A stretch of 64,000 nucleotides of DNA from SCTM01 sp965279655 (lineage in GTDB: Bacteria > Pseudomonadota > Alphaproteobacteria > Rhodospirillales > Rhodospirillaceae): the NCBI GenBank assembly GCA_965279655.1, contig OZ257255.1:4216001-4280000 (forward strand), written 5' to 3'. The notes below the pieces were generated by a model, which made no database searches, was not told where the DNA came from, and saw only the letters and a program-made list of their open reading frames with translations. Shown here piece after piece: positions 34,693 to 42,985 of the stretch (position 1 is the first letter of the stretch; each line of letters begins with the position of its first letter). The position numbers were made by a program, and so were the translations under genes.

Positions 34693-35103
34693 ATGATCAA
34701 TCAAGCGCGTCTGGCGACCTACACACCGCATCTTCAGGCGGCGCTGCGCATCATGGCCGCACTGCTGTTTCTCCAGCATGGTCTCAACAAATTCCTCGGC
34801 TGGCCGCCGACGCAGATGCCGGGGCCGCCCTCGCTGATGGGAATCGTCGGCGTGGCCGCGGTGATCGAGACCTTCGGCAGTCTCTTGCTGGTTCTCGGAC
34901 TGTTCACGCGCCCTGCCGCTTTCATCATGTCGGGTACGATGGCCGTGGCCTATTTCATGGCGCACGCGTCCCAAAGCTTCTTCCCCATCGCAAACCGGGG
35001 TGAGGGCGCCATCCTTTACTGCTTCATTTTTCTGTTTCTTGCCGCTGCCGGACCGGGGGCTTGGGCCATCGACAACCTGCGCAAGCCGGTGAGCCCCCCG
35101 TAG
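34693..35103 (+). CDS. DoxX family membrane protein
   Basis: A 136-residue protein with four transmembrane helices. The DoxX pattern is clear: ALRIMAALLFLQHGLNKFLG in helix 1, GIVGVAAVIETFGSLLLVLGLFTRPAAF across helices 2 and 3, and AVAYFMAHASQSFFPIANRGEGAILYCFIFLFLAAAGPG at the end. Roles proposed for the family include redox protection and quinol oxidase association; none can be assigned here. A TATACT hexamer about 25 bases before the ATG could be its own promoter, though the -35 is poor. A hairpin terminator follows. Confidence 0.82.
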   Translation: MINQARLATYTPHLQAALRIMAALLFLQHGLNKFLGWPPTQMPGPPSLMGIVGVAAVIETFGSLLLVLGLFTRPAAFIMSGTMAVAYFMAHASQSFFPIANRGEGAILYCFIFLFLAAAGPGAWAIDNLRKPVSPP

Positions 35104-35128
35104 GGGTTGTCGTCGCTACGACGCTTAC

Positions 35129-35158
35129 CCGGCGCCGTTTTGTCCACGGCGCCGGTTT
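35129..35158 (+). terminator. Terminator-like hairpin after the DoxX gene
   Basis: A 9-bp perfect stem (CCGGCGCCG with CGGCGCCGG) and a 9-nt loop, followed by TTT and a T-rich stretch. It lies 26 bases after the doxX stop. Confidence 0.6.
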
Positions 35159-35256
35159 GCGTTATATGAACGCCGTATGACGGTCTGCTCCGGTTGTCTG
35201 GGGACCTCCGGAGCGACCCAACACGTTAAGAACACAGACAAGATTCTCTGGATCGC

Positions 35257-36102
35257 ATGACGCCGTCACTGCCGCACTGGACGCTGGAGTCGATTCCCTG
35301 GGACCGCTTCGATCGGTCCAAGGTGACGCCGGACATGATTCGCATCGTCAAGGCCGCGGCCCTGGTGGAGCGCAACGGCGCCGACTACGGCCAGTACCTC
35401 ACCAACGTGTTCGCCGACGATGCGGCGTTCTGCGAAGCCGCCGCCAAATGGGCGAAGGAAGAAGAACAGCACGGCCGCGCCCTCGGGCGCTGGGCGGAAC
35501 TGGCCGATCCGGACTTCAAGCTCGACGACGGCTTCGCGCGCTTCACCTCCATGTACCGGATCCCGGTCGACGCCACCGAATCCGTGCGCGGGTCCCGCGC
35601 GGCGGAACTGTGCGCGCGCTGCGTGGTGGAAACGGGCACCAGTTCGCTCTACTCCGCCCTGCGCGATGCCGCGGACGAGCCGGTGCTGAAGGCGATCTGC
35701 AAGAACATCGCCATGGACGAGTTCAAGCACTACCGACTGTTCTATGTGCACATGGAACGGATGATGGCGGTCGAAGGCGCCGTCGCGCAGACGCTGCGTG
35801 CGCGCATCAAGCGGTTCTTCACCGCCGTCGCGCGCTTCCGTGAAGTGGACGACGACGAGATTGCCTCCGCCTATCATGCGGCAAACTCGGCCGCGGACCC
35901 TTACGATCGCGCGCGCGCCAATGCGGCCTATACCTCGCGTGTGTGCGGGTATTACCGCGAACACCATGTGCGCCGTGCCGGGCATATGTTCGCCCAAGCC
36001 GCCGGGCTTTCGCCGGACGGTTGGTTCGCGAAGCTGGTGACGAAAATGATATGGGCGATTGTCGAACGCCGCGGCCGGGCGTTCCGCATGCAGGCGGCTT
36101 AG
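35257..36102 (+). CDS. Ferritin-like diiron domain protein
   Basis: A 281-residue helical protein with a ferritin/acyl-ACP-desaturase-like four-helix bundle. Metal-ligand candidates are Glu in LVERNGADYGQYL, the EEEQHGRALGRW motif (E-x-x-H), Glu in RCVVETGTSSLYSAL, and DEFKHYRLFYVHM (second E-x-x-H). These two E-x-x-H pairs plus two further glutamates form a full diiron set. The tail (about residues 180-281) is basic and less conserved. Function is unknown; oxygen activation or iron/oxidative-stress handling are plausible. The gene stands alone after a terminator and is convergent with rppH. Confidence 0.72.
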   Translation: MTPSLPHWTLESIPWDRFDRSKVTPDMIRIVKAAALVERNGADYGQYLTNVFADDAAFCEAAAKWAKEEEQHGRALGRWAELADPDFKLDDGFARFTSMYRIPVDATESVRGSRAAELCARCVVETGTSSLYSALRDAADEPVLKAICKNIAMDEFKHYRLFYVHMERMMAVEGAVAQTLRARIKRFFTAVARFREVDDDEIASAYHAANSAADPYDRARANAAYTSRVCGYYREHHVRRAGHMFAQAAGLSPDGWFAKLVTKMIWAIVERRGRAFRMQAA

Positions 36103-36590
36103 CGCTTCGGCTTTGCCACCGCCGCCACCGTCGCGGCGAACTCCGCCACGACTTCCCGATAAATCTTGCGCTTGAATCCGACGATCACGGTGGGCAGGCG
36201 GCGGAAGGTGATCCACTTCCAGCGCGAAAACTCGGGATGTTCGCCGCCGAGGTCGATGTCGGCATCGTCGCCGGTGAACATCATCAGGAACCACTTCTGT
36301 TCCTGACCGCGGAATTTGCCCTTCCACACCTTCTTCCGAAGGTCGGCAGGCAGATCGTACTTCAGCCAGCCGCGGGTCTCGGCGACGATCTTCGCCTTCT
36401 TGGTGCCGGTCTCTTCCCACAATTCGCGCTTGGCGGCCGTGCGCGGGCGCTCGCCCTTGTCGATGCCGCCTTGGGGCATCTGCCAGGCGCCGGGCGTATC
36501 GATACGTTCGGCGACAAACACCTTGCCGGCGCGATTGATCAGGGCAACGCCGACACTGCGGCGATAGGGCAGGGACTTGGGTTCAGCCAC
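36099..36590 (-). CDS. rppH: RNA pyrophosphohydrolase (Nudix)
   Basis: A 163-residue Nudix hydrolase of the RppH type, which removes pyrophosphate from 5'-triphosphate RNAs to start mRNA decay. The Nudix box matches GX5EX7REUXEEXG exactly, from GGIDKGERPRTAAKRELWEE onward. The N-terminus LPYRRSVGVALINRAGKVFV and the C-terminal WKWITFRRLPTVIVGFKR are RppH-like. The GTG start overlaps the stop of the upstream polysaccharide deacetylase gene by one base. Confidence 0.92.
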   Translation of the reverse strand: MAEPKSLPYRRSVGVALINRAGKVFVAERIDTPGAWQMPQGGIDKGERPRTAAKRELWEETGTKKAKIVAETRGWLKYDLPADLRKKVWKGKFRGQEQKWFLMMFTGDDADIDLGGEHPEFSRWKWITFRRLPTVIVGFKRKIYREVVAEFAATVAAVAKPKR

Positions 36591-38149
36591 TAGCGGACGA
36601 GAACTTCGGACACAGGCGCGAGCGCGATGCCCTTGCCGTTCAACGTTTCGATCCAGACGGCCAAGCGTTCGAAGCTGACCGGCCTGGGCTCGATCACCGT
36701 GACAGCGCTGCCCTGGAACTTCGCCAGTCGCTCCGCATAGTCGAGGCGTGCGTCGATGGAGGCACGGAACGGACGTTCGTCCGCCACCACGTCGGCGACC
36801 GTATGCGGCACGCCCGGCTCGCCGATTTGCACGCCGGGTTCGGTTTGCACGTAAATCAGCTTCTTCTCGCGCAACTTGGCGAACACGTTGTTCATGTTGG
36901 TTTCGGACTCGCGGAACTTCGAGCCCATGGAATCGTCGATGCCAATCGCGCCCGGCACGGCCTTGAGGATGGCGTCCATCCGCTCGAGATTTTTCTTCGC
37001 GTCGAGCGACGTCATGAGGCCCAGCGGGCCGGGATCTTCCGCGGGGAAAGACTTGCTCTCCATCGGCACCTCGACCAGCACCTCGTGGCCACGCGCCTTG
37101 GCCGCATCGAGCCATTTCTTCAGGTTCTGGGCATAGGGGTTGAACGACAGGGTCACCGCTGGCGGCAGCTTCGTGACGGCGGCTTCGGTCGCCGTCTGGC
37201 TCAGGCCCAAGCCGCGCACGACCACCGCGATCTTGCCGTTGCTCTGCTTCTTCGGGTCTGCCGGAGTCTTGGTGTAGGCAACGACCTTGGCCTTGAGATC
37301 GGAAATGTTGCCGAAGCGCGGCGGTGCGGCGCTGACGGTCTTGCGGTCCGTCGGGGGAAGAGCGGGTTCGTTCAGGCGCGGGCGGCCGCCGGCATTGGCG
37401 ACGCCGTCGGCGACAAAGCGTTCCGGGGCCCCCGGCGCGGCTTCACCCACCACGGACGGCATTTCCGCTTCGGCGGTTTCGGTCGGCTCAACCTTGGTCG
37501 GTTCAGGCGCAGGCTCGGCCTTCGCGGGCGCAGCCTTGGCGGCGTCAACCTTGGCCGGCTCAGCTTTCGGGGGTTCCGGCTTCGCGGCAGCAGCCGGGGG
37601 CGGCGGCGGGGCCGGCGGCATGGCCTTCGCCATCTGTGCGGGCGCGGGCGGCGGCGGCGTGATCGCCACCACCGGCGCGGGCGCGCCGGGCTTCGCGGCG
37701 GCTGGCGGCTGGGCACCCGGATTGGTCAGCCAAGGGCGGCGGTCGGTGGAGCGGTCCGTGGCGGCGACAGTGTTGGCGGCCGTGGCCGGCGCGGCGGGAG
37801 CAGGGGCTGCGCCGGGCTTCGCCGCGGCCGGTGCCGCGGGCGCGGCGGCGGGCGCCGTCGGCGCCGGGGTCACCGGGTCTTCCTCGACTTTTAGATCGGC
37901 GATGGCGGCCATCGCCATGGGCGGGGGTGGGGCATCCTTGCCCAAATACCATATGGCGCCGCCGCCGCCGGCGAGCAGGACGAACAACAGTCCGCTCATA
38001 CCAATGGCGATCTTGCGCCCCAACGGCATCTTGTCGGGGTCGACCGCGTCGTCTTCTTCTTCGAAGTCGTCGAAGCCTTCGTCGTCGGTGAACGCGTCAC
38101 GCGCTTCCCGGCGGCGGAGGGTGTTCATCACCCGGTCTAAAAGGCTCAT
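36590..38149 (-). CDS. Divergent polysaccharide deacetylase family protein with Ala/Pro linker
   Basis: A 519-residue YibQ-like protein. The N-terminus is cytoplasmic with an acidic patch (DDEGFDDFEEEDDAVDPDK), then one transmembrane helix (about residues 48-68). A long, low-complexity Ala/Pro/Lys linker follows to about residue 250, and the divergent polysaccharide deacetylase domain ends the protein. Where the family usually has an acidic pair this protein reads GKIAVVVRGLGLSQTATE, so classical metal-dependent deacetylase chemistry is doubtful; GIDDSMGSKF is the second signature. The ATG at 38149 follows GGAGCAGG. The same neighbours (gpmI, envC, yibQ) occur in E. coli, suggesting an envelope role. 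Confidence 0.85.
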   Translation of the reverse strand: MSLLDRVMNTLRRREARDAFTDDEGFDDFEEEDDAVDPDKMPLGRKIAIGMSGLLFVLLAGGGGAIWYLGKDAPPPPMAMAAIADLKVEEDPVTPAPTAPAAAPAAPAAAKPGAAPAPAAPATAANTVAATDRSTDRRPWLTNPGAQPPAAAKPGAPAPVVAITPPPPAPAQMAKAMPPAPPPPPAAAAKPEPPKAEPAKVDAAKAAPAKAEPAPEPTKVEPTETAEAEMPSVVGEAAPGAPERFVADGVANAGGRPRLNEPALPPTDRKTVSAAPPRFGNISDLKAKVVAYTKTPADPKKQSNGKIAVVVRGLGLSQTATEAAVTKLPPAVTLSFNPYAQNLKKWLDAAKARGHEVLVEVPMESKSFPAEDPGPLGLMTSLDAKKNLERMDAILKAVPGAIGIDDSMGSKFRESETNMNNVFAKLREKKLIYVQTEPGVQIGEPGVPHTVADVVADERPFRASIDARLDYAERLAKFQGSAVTVIEPRPVSFERLAVWIETLNGKGIALAPVSEVLVR

Positions 38150-38277
38150 GACAACCTGCTCCGAGCGAACCCAGAGATCGAGCGGCAATATGCCGTCCGA
38201 ACAGTCACGCTAAGGTCCGAGTTTGGTTTACCCGGACCGCTGTTAATAGTTGCCTAACACGTCCCTACTTGGCCGCC

Positions 38278-39780
38278 CTACTTGGCCGCCGCCGCGTTCG
38301 CCTTCTGATAGAGCGCGATGCCCTGCAGCAGGTCCAGCGCGCGGGCGAGTTGGTAGTCCTCGGCGTCGGTCTCCTTCTTCGCGGCTTCGGCGGTCGGGTT
38401 CGCGGCCTTCGGGTCGGCCTTGGCGTCTGGCTTGGCGCCTGGCGCGCCGGGCTTCGGCGCGGTGCCGGCCGGACCGGGAACCACGCCACCCGGGGCGGCG
38501 GAGCCGGGCGGTAGGGCACCCGGCGGCGCGCCTTCCGGCACGCCCGGGTTCTTCGGCTTGCCGGTCGTGGAATCGGCGTTGTCGTTGCGCAGGGCGCCGC
38601 GCAGATCCGCTTCGGCGCGGCGGAAGCCGCCGTTGGCGGTACGGGTCACCTGCGCCTGCTGGACTTCGATGTCCGGCGTAATGCCCAGCGCCTGGATCGA
38701 GCGGCCGCTCGGCGTGTAGTAGCGCGCGGTGGTGAGACGCATGGCGCTCTCGCCGCGGCCCAGCGGGATGATGGTCTGCACCGAGCCTTTGCCGAAGCTC
38801 TTGGTGCCCAGCAGGATCGCGCGGCCATGATCCTGCAGCGCGCCGGCGACGATTTCCGACGCGGACGCGGAGCCGTCGTTGATCAACACGACGAGCGGCT
38901 TGCCGTCGACGAGATCGCCGCCCTTGGCGTTGAAACGCTGCGTGTCCTCGGTGCGGCGCGTGCGGGTGGAAACGATCTCGCCCTTGTCGAGGAAGGTGTC
39001 GGAGACCGATACCGCCTGATCGAGCAAGCCGCCCGGATTGTTGCGCAGGTCGACGACGTAGCCCTTCAGCTTCGGGCCGATTTTGGTCTTGATGTCCTTG
39101 ATCGCGGCCTCGAGCGAGCTCTGAGTCTGCTCGTTGAAGCCGGTGATGCGGATGTAGCCCACGTCGCCTTCAACGCGATGGCGCACGGGAATCATCTTCA
39201 CCACGGCGCGCGTCATCTTCAGGTCGAACGGATCGACGCCCTGACGGCGGATGGTGACGGTGATGGAGGTGTCCGCCGCGCCGCGCATCTTGTCGACGGC
39301 TTCATTGAGCGAGAGGCCGAGCACCGGCTTGCCGTCGATGGCGACGATGAAGTCGCCGGGCTGCACGCCCGCGCGCGCCGCCGGTGTGTCGTCGATCGGC
39401 GAGACGACCTTCACGAAGCCGCCTTCCATGGTGACTTCGATGCCCAGGCCGCCGAACTCGCCCTTGGTCTGTTCCTGCATCTCCTGGAAGCCCTTGGCGG
39501 GCAGATAGCCGGAGTGTGGATCGAGCGAGGTGAGCATGCCGTTGATGGCATTCTCGAGCAGTTCCTGGTCGGAGACTTCCTCGACGTAGTCCTTGCGCAC
39601 GCGTTCGAACACGTCGCCGAACAGTTCGAGATATTTGTACGTGTCGTCGGAGAACTTCGTGGTCTTGCTCTCAGCCGCGATGGCGGGGCTGCCATGACCG
39701 CGCCACATGCCGAAGGGATCGATCACCGCGCCGACCGCGACAGCCGCGGAAAGGAAGAGCGCTACCTTGGTCACACGCAT
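38278..39780 (-). CDS. ctpA: Carboxy-terminal processing protease (S41 family)
   Basis: Periplasmic S41 protease of 500 residues. An N-terminal hydrophobic segment (VTKVALFLSAAVAVGAVI) anchors or exports it. A PDZ domain (GLGIEVTMEGGFVKVVSPID) and the protease core with VDLRNNPGGLLDQAVSVSD follow. The catalytic Ser lies in NDGSASASEIVAGAL and the Lys in GTKSFGKGSVQT. A Pro/Gly/Ala-rich tail of about 70 residues precedes a final short helix. It follows envC by 42 bases; such proteases trim peptidoglycan hydrolases and other envelope proteins. Confidence 0.93.
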   Translation of the reverse strand: MRVTKVALFLSAAVAVGAVIDPFGMWRGHGSPAIAAESKTTKFSDDTYKYLELFGDVFERVRKDYVEEVSDQELLENAINGMLTSLDPHSGYLPAKGFQEMQEQTKGEFGGLGIEVTMEGGFVKVVSPIDDTPAARAGVQPGDFIVAIDGKPVLGLSLNEAVDKMRGAADTSITVTIRRQGVDPFDLKMTRAVVKMIPVRHRVEGDVGYIRITGFNEQTQSSLEAAIKDIKTKIGPKLKGYVVDLRNNPGGLLDQAVSVSDTFLDKGEIVSTRTRRTEDTQRFNAKGGDLVDGKPLVVLINDGSASASEIVAGALQDHGRAILLGTKSFGKGSVQTIIPLGRGESAMRLTTARYYTPSGRSIQALGITPDIEVQQAQVTRTANGGFRRAEADLRGALRNDNADSTTGKPKNPGVPEGAPPGALPPGSAAPGGVVPGPAGTAPKPGAPGAKPDAKADPKAANPTAEAAKKETDAEDYQLARALDLLQGIALYQKANAAAAK

Positions 39781-39822
39781 GGGGAGAAGACCGTTCCTGA
39801 GTTATCCGAGAGGGGCGTTGAT

Positions 39823-41109
39823 TTAATTGCGGCTGGCTTGCTCGCCCGTGCGTCGTTCCGCCAGCCATGGAACCGGATTAATGGGTTGGCCGTCGTGACG
39901 CAACTCGACATATAGCGCGGGCTCTTTGTCGTCGTTCATGGCCCCAACCGGTTCCCCGGCCAGGACGCGCTGGCCGACCGTGCCGTCGATCCGGCCCAAG
40001 CCCGCCAGCAATGTATGATACCCCTCGGTGTGTTCGATGATTAAGAGTTCGCCATATCCCCGGAAGGGACCGGCGAAAGCCACCACCCCATCAAAGGGCG
40101 AAACCACCGTCGCCCCGGGCCGGGTCGTCACGGTCATCCCCTTGGTCATCAGGCCCCCGGCGGCGGCCCCCGGAGGCGCCTCGCCGAAGCGGGCCGTGAT
40201 CCGGCCGACCGCCGGGTAGGGCAATGTCCCTTTGGCCTTGGTGAACTGTCGCGGCGGACCGGCATCCGGCGTCGCGCCGGGGGGGGCTTTGAGCACGACC
40301 CGCCCCTGTGCCTCGGCCAGCTTGCGGGCTTCGGCATCCTTTTGCGCCTGAGCGGCAGCGGCTGCCTTGGCGGCTGCCGCGGCCTTGCGCGCCTCGGCGT
40401 CGCGCTTGGCTTTCTCCTCGGCAAGCTTGGCAAACAGGGCGCGCAGGTCTTCCGCCTCTTTGGACAATTGCCCGACCCGGACCGTGAGTTCCTGGCCCCG
40501 GGTGGCCACCACAACTTGGCGCTCGGTCTTGGACGCGATGGAGGTTTCCAGCTTGGCGCGTTTTGCCACGAGTTGGGCCGCGCCGGCGGCGACCTGCTCC
40601 TTCTTATCCACGATCTCCGCCCGCAGCTTGTAGAGCGCGCCCAACTCCGTATTGAGGCTGTTGGCGGAGGCCGAGATCGCGGGCACGGCGGCACGCAACA
40701 GGATCGCGGCGCGCACCGCGTCGTCCGGCGAGAGCGGCGACATCGCCAGCGCATCCGCAGGACGCAGCGAAAGACGTTCGAGGGCCATGAGGGTCCTGCG
40801 CATTTGCGCATCGCGGCGGGAAAGGGCCGCGGTCTGCTCCACAGCGGCGGCTTCCAGATCCTTCAGGCGCGTCTCCAGCACCGTGAGCGAATACTCCTGA
40901 TCCTGGATGTCCTTCGCGAGCGTCACCGCTTGCTGTTTGGCGCTCACGATATCGCGCGCGACCTTCTCGCTCTCCGCCGCAAGACGCGTGCGTTCCGCTT
41001 CGCTCTTCTGGAGGTCCTGCTCGATGGTCTTGAGCTGTTGCGGCGTTTGCGCAAGCGCCGGCGCGGCCATCAGGCCCAGCGCAAGCAGCGTGACGCCGGC
41101 GCGCCTCAA
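39823..41109 (-). CDS. envC: Murein hydrolase activator EnvC (M23/LytM family)
   Basis: A 428-residue periplasmic protein: signal peptide, two long coiled-coil blocks (about residues 25-110 and 170-270, the second including a run of Ala/Lys/Glu), then a C-terminal LytM domain. The zinc ligands of active LytM enzymes are not kept: the first motif reads TKGMTVTTRPG, and the HxH is replaced by LYVELRHDG. It is therefore a degenerate activator of amidases, like E. coli EnvC, not a peptidase. The start is TTG, with TTGA overlapping the gpmI stop. Confidence 0.88.
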   Translation of the reverse strand: MRRAGVTLLALGLMAAPALAQTPQQLKTIEQDLQKSEAERTRLAAESEKVARDIVSAKQQAVTLAKDIQDQEYSLTVLETRLKDLEAAAVEQTAALSRRDAQMRRTLMALERLSLRPADALAMSPLSPDDAVRAAILLRAAVPAISASANSLNTELGALYKLRAEIVDKKEQVAAGAAQLVAKRAKLETSIASKTERQVVVATRGQELTVRVGQLSKEAEDLRALFAKLAEEKAKRDAEARKAAAAAKAAAAAQAQKDAEARKLAEAQGRVVLKAPPGATPDAGPPRQFTKAKGTLPYPAVGRITARFGEAPPGAAAGGLMTKGMTVTTRPGATVVSPFDGVVAFAGPFRGYGELLIIEHTEGYHTLLAGLGRIDGTVGQRVLAGEPVGAMNDDKEPALYVELRHDGQPINPVPWLAERRTGEQASRN

Positions 41110-42677
41110 GCGGTGGCCGCGCGGGACGTGGCGTGCAGCAGCGCGTGGCCTGTCATTTCCGTCGGCTGGGGCAAGCCGAGCAGCGCAAGCGCCGTCGGCG
41201 CGAGGTCGGCCAAGCGGCCGTTCTCCAGGCGAACCACGTCCGCCGGGCCGTTCACCAGGACCACATCCACCGGGCCGGTGGTGTGCTGGGTGTGCGCTTC
41301 GTGGGATTTCGGATCGCGCATCATCTCAAGGTTACCGTGATCCGCCGACACCAGCAGCGCGCCGCCGCTCTTCTTCACGGCCGCTTCCAAGCGCGCGATA
41401 CAGGCATCAAGTGCTTCCGCCGCTTTGATTGCCGCCGCGAGGATGCCGGTATGGCCCACCATATCGCCGTTGGCGTAGTTGACGATGATCACGTCGAAGG
41501 CCTTCTGCTCGATGGCGTTGACGATCTTGTCGGTCACTTCCACCGCCGACATTTCCGGCTGAAGATCATAGGTGGCGACCTTCGGGCTCTGCACCATGAG
41601 GCGGGTTTCGCCGGGGAATTCGGTTTCCTGCCCGCCGTTCAGGAAGAAGGTCACGTGCGCGTACTTTTCCGTTTCGGCGATGCGCAGCTGCTTCAGGCCC
41701 GCCTTGCTGATCACTTCGCCCAGCGTGTTGTCGGCCTGCTGCGGCGGGAACATGGCGGTGAGAGATTTGTTCAGCGCGTCGGAATACTCCGTGAGCCCGA
41801 TGGCTCCCGCGAAGGTCACGGCGCGCGCCCGTGCGAAGCCGGCGAAGGCGGGATCGAGCAGCGCGGTGAGAATCTCGCGCGCGCGGTCGGCGCGGAAATT
41901 GCCCATCACGACGCCGTCGCCGTCCTTCATCCCCGTGTAGCCGTCCAGCGCGACCGGCAGGACGAACTCGTCGGTGACTTTCTGTTCATAGGAACGGGTG
42001 ATGACGGTCGCCGCGTTCGGCGCCTTGTCACCCTTCGCATCGACGATGACGTCATAGGCCTTCTCGACACGCTCCCAGCGCTTGTCGCGGTCCATCGCGT
42101 AGTAGCGTCCGCTGACGGTCGCGATCCGGGTGTCCTTGTGGCCGGCAATGGCGTTCTCGAAGGCGGCGACAAAGGCCGCGCCGGACTGCGGCGGCGAATC
42201 GCGCCCGTCGAGGAACGCATGCACGCGCACCGGCACGCCGGCATCGCCGACGACCTTCGCCAGCGCCGCGATCTGATCCTGGTGGGAATGCACGCCGCCC
42301 TCGGACACGAGGCCGAGCAGATGCGCCGTGCCGCCGGTCTTTCGCAGGGTGGCGATGAAATTCTGAAGCCCGTTGTTTTTGGCGAACGAGCCATCCGCGA
42401 TCGCGCTGTCGATGCGGGGCAGGTCCTGGACCAGCACCCGGCCGGACCCGATGTTCATATGGCCCACCTCGGAATTGCCCATCTGGCCCGGCGGCAGGCC
42501 CACCGCGGCGCCGCTGGTCTCCAGCAGCGCATGGGGGGCTGTCGCCATCCACCGGCTCCATGTCGGGAGCTTGGCCTGGGCGAGGGCATTGTCCGTGGGG
42601 TCGTCGCGATGGCCCCAGCCGTCCAGGATGCACAGGACGAGCGGTGTGGGGCGGGAAACGGGACGGGCAGGGGTCAT
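41106..42677 (-). CDS. gpmI: 2,3-bisphosphoglycerate-independent phosphoglycerate mutase
   Basis: Mn-dependent phosphoglycerate mutase of 523 residues, interconverting 3- and 2-phosphoglycerate. The N-terminus has PLVLCILDGWGHRDDPTDNA with the metal-binding Asp. The phosphorylated serine is in GQMGNSEVGHMNIGSGR. The second metal-binding region SADHGNLEMMRDP is intact. The ATG at 42677 is preferred over an upstream in-frame ATG that adds 17 residues. First gene of the gpmI-envC-ctpA-deacetylase-rppH run, and divergent from the SRP RNA gene. Confidence 0.95.
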   Translation of the reverse strand: MTPARPVSRPTPLVLCILDGWGHRDDPTDNALAQAKLPTWSRWMATAPHALLETSGAAVGLPPGQMGNSEVGHMNIGSGRVLVQDLPRIDSAIADGSFAKNNGLQNFIATLRKTGGTAHLLGLVSEGGVHSHQDQIAALAKVVGDAGVPVRVHAFLDGRDSPPQSGAAFVAAFENAIAGHKDTRIATVSGRYYAMDRDKRWERVEKAYDVIVDAKGDKAPNAATVITRSYEQKVTDEFVLPVALDGYTGMKDGDGVVMGNFRADRAREILTALLDPAFAGFARARAVTFAGAIGLTEYSDALNKSLTAMFPPQQADNTLGEVISKAGLKQLRIAETEKYAHVTFFLNGGQETEFPGETRLMVQSPKVATYDLQPEMSAVEVTDKIVNAIEQKAFDVIIVNYANGDMVGHTGILAAAIKAAEALDACIARLEAAVKKSGGALLVSADHGNLEMMRDPKSHEAHTQHTTGPVDVVLVNGPADVVRLENGRLADLAPTALALLGLPQPTEMTGHALLHATSRAATA

Positions 42678-42824
42678 GATTTCGGAACCGAGTATACGCG
42701 AGGCGGCAGTGTGACAGCGATGTCCCAAGCACCCGTGGTTTTGCCCGCCGATTCGCGGCGGCGCAACGGCAAAAACGTCACACCTGTCATGGTGTTACCG
42801 CATCCGATTCAATCATTGGGGTGC

Positions 42825-42855
42825 TTGTTTGCGGACGCCCCGTATCTGATATAGT
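42825..42855 (+). promoter_or_regulatory. Probable promoter of the SRP RNA gene
   Basis: TTGTTT (42825-42830) with GATATA or TATAGT 17-19 bases later (42848-42855), ending about six bases before the predicted RNA 5' end. Confidence 0.5.
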
Positions 42856-42860
42856 CGCCC

Positions 42861-42961
42861 TCGAGAGGCTGGCGGTGGACGTGCGTCTCGCCAACCCGGT
42901 CAGGTCCGGAAGGAAGCAGCCGTAACGAGTTTCCGCGCGGGTCGCTGTCCAGTCTCTCACC
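42861..42961 (+). ncRNA. ffs: Signal recognition particle RNA (4.5S, small type)
   Basis: The conserved SRP RNA apical domain is recognisable: GGTCAGGTCCGGAAGGAAGC followed by AGCCGTAACG, with the GGAA tetraloop and the two asymmetric loops that bind Ffh. The ends GAGAGGCTGG and CCAGTCTCTC pair over 10 bp with one G-T, giving the elongated hairpin of about 100 nt. It lies just upstream of dnaX, a common alphaproteobacterial arrangement. Exact ends are approximate. Confidence 0.93.
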
Positions 42962-42985
42962 CTTTCCTGCCCCCGCCTTAGGCCC

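Noticed and set aside
36591..37115. N-terminal extension of the RppH frame
   Set aside because: It lies out of frame within the polysaccharide deacetylase gene; the GTG at 36590 begins the conserved Nudix N-terminus.
37400..37870. Repetitive GCC/GCG-rich stretch resembling a repeat array
   Set aside because: It is the Ala/Pro/Lys linker of the polysaccharide deacetylase protein, not CRISPR or tandem DNA repeats; units are irregular.
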